DNA of 40,624 nucleotides from an uncultured Thermomicrobiales bacterium (GTDB lineage: Bacteria; Chloroflexota; Chloroflexia; Thermomicrobiales; UBA6265), in NCBI GenBank assembly GCA_902806355.1, contig CADCWI010000015.1, positions 1-40,624 of the forward strand, given 5' to 3'. Of the stretch, positions 40,042-40,624 are shown in pieces. The notes beneath the pieces were generated by a model that was not told the DNA's origin, did no database searches, and worked only from the letters and a program-made list of their open reading frames with translations. A program made the translations under genes and the position numbers. Within the stretch, counting starts at the first letter, position 1, and each line of letters opens with the position of its first letter.

Positions 40042-40082
40042 CAAACACCCCGGCGATCCTCAATGGATCGCCGGGGTGTTTG
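40042..40082. terminator. perfect bidirectional terminator
   Basis: CAAACACCCCGGCGATCC (40042-40059) pairs with 40065-40082, loop TCAAT; A/T ends give U runs on both strands. It separates the oxidoreductase from the converging YsnF-like gene. Confidence 0.85.
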
Positions 40083-40151
40083 GGTGTTGTTGACCTGGAC
40101 CGGGCGAGAATCAGGGGGGCGGCGTGCCGCACTCCCGGATTCCTACGGCCG

Positions 40152-40624
40152 CTAGATCGGGTTGCCGCTGCCCCTGTTGCGATTATCGGTGTCATCACCG
40201 GTGAGAGCGTCCGCCGCCTTGTCGAGCAGGCCTCCACCGCTGCCGCCGTCGGTGGTCTCGCTATCGACGGTTGTCTCGGTAACGACGGTTTCGACTTCCT
40301 GGGCCGCCGGGCGGGTCGTCCTCGTCACACCAGTCGAGTCATCAATGTTGACTTCTTCGTGACGGACTGTGCCGGTGACGCGCTCGGTGCTTTGCACGCG
40401 GTCCTTGTCGATGTGCACTTCTTCGGTCACATGAGCCGTCTTGTGAAGCTCGACTTCTTCGCCGCGCACCGGCACCTCGATCGTGCCCTCTTCGAACACG
40501 GCATCGTCGACACCGACAGCACGGTCGACGACGCGACGCTCGACGTTGATGCGTTCTTCCGTAATGGGAACCTCGAGCGTTTGCTCCTCGGCTACAACAC
40601 TCTTGGTGACCTCGACCACGCCGC
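40152..40624 (-). CDS. YsnF/AvaK-type DUF2382 protein, partial
   Basis: C-terminal ~155 residues of a DUF2382 protein; the 5' end lies beyond the window. Charged repeated strands: VVAEEQTLEVPITEERINVE, RRVVDRAVGVDDAVFEEG, TIEVPVRGEEVELHKTAHVT, and VQSTERVTGTVRHEEVNIDD. A Ser/Gly/Asp-rich tail ends it. A possible GTG at 40619 has no ribosome site visible and the frame is open upstream, so it is treated as partial. It has the same domain as the gene at 16680 but a different layout. Confidence 0.85.
   Translation of the reverse strand, partial: GVVEVTKSVVAEEQTLEVPITEERINVERRVVDRAVGVDDAVFEEGTIEVPVRGEEVELHKTAHVTEEVHIDKDRVQSTERVTGTVRHEEVNIDDSTGVTRTTRPAAQEVETVVTETTVDSETTDGGSGGGLLDKAADALTGDDTDNRNRGSGNPI

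Overview
The window is bacterial, GC-rich (most genes), with strong Shine-Dalgarno sites and several GTG/TTG starts. Gene content (Tat-exported ferritin-like/cupredoxin protein, YsnF/DUF2382 and YciF-type stress proteins, excalibur-flanked nuclease, BP74-like secreted protein, large ABC-2 exporter cassettes) resembles a Chloroflexota of the Thermomicrobia type. That placement is inference from style and gene families; there is no rRNA or other marker gene to prove it.

Region A (1-15.8 kb) looks like the right-hand part of an integrated mobile element. A large serine integrase (14246-15928) sits at its right edge and its 3' end runs directly into a metallo-beta-lactamase-fold gene whose first part is missing, so the right attachment site is about 15795-15815. 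Leftward of it a tightly packed minus-strand block (14036 down to 6735, many start/stop overlaps) carries a QueC/QatC-like enzyme fused to an unusual C-terminal domain, a partner protein starting Met-Gly, a small Cys-rich protein, a primase-polymerase/DUF3987 replication protein and three small accessory proteins. Further left are a secreted BP74-like protein, small ORFs, an orphan receiver-domain protein, a HEPN (ApeA-like) protein, an exported nuclease and a Zn-finger/Myb-like DNA-binding protein. The QueC-like plus Met-Gly partner pair is my best candidate for an under-described defence or conflict system.

Region B (16-20.9 kb) is ordinary chromosomal-type content: stress-related and membrane proteins (YsnF-like, isochorismatase-fold hydrolase, ferritin-like/cupredoxin, YciF-like, DUF1440-like), most ending in clear hairpin terminators.

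Region C (21-30 kb) is an accessory and decay zone: a TetR/SDR pair fused by a deletion, a broken Tn3-family transposase, an AT-richer ROK-type sugar kinase, a duplicated fragment of an ABC gene 5' end, a TetR/exporter pair with a very clear divergent promoter and two operators, a frameshifted MFS transporter 3' end, a PAP2-family membrane enzyme, and an IS5-type insertion sequence with perfect inverted ends but an internally deleted transposase.

Region D (29.3-40.6 kb) holds an intact ABC-2 exporter (ATPase and two permeases), a YjbR-like protein, an APH-like kinase, a second ABC cassette reduced by deletion to an ATPase with an abnormal Walker A plus a permease tail, a tandem MerR regulator, a cytochrome P450, a membrane-anchored SH3-domain protein, a Gfo/Idh/MocA oxidoreductase and the start-less end of another YsnF-like gene running off the window. 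No tRNA, rRNA or CRISPR array was seen.
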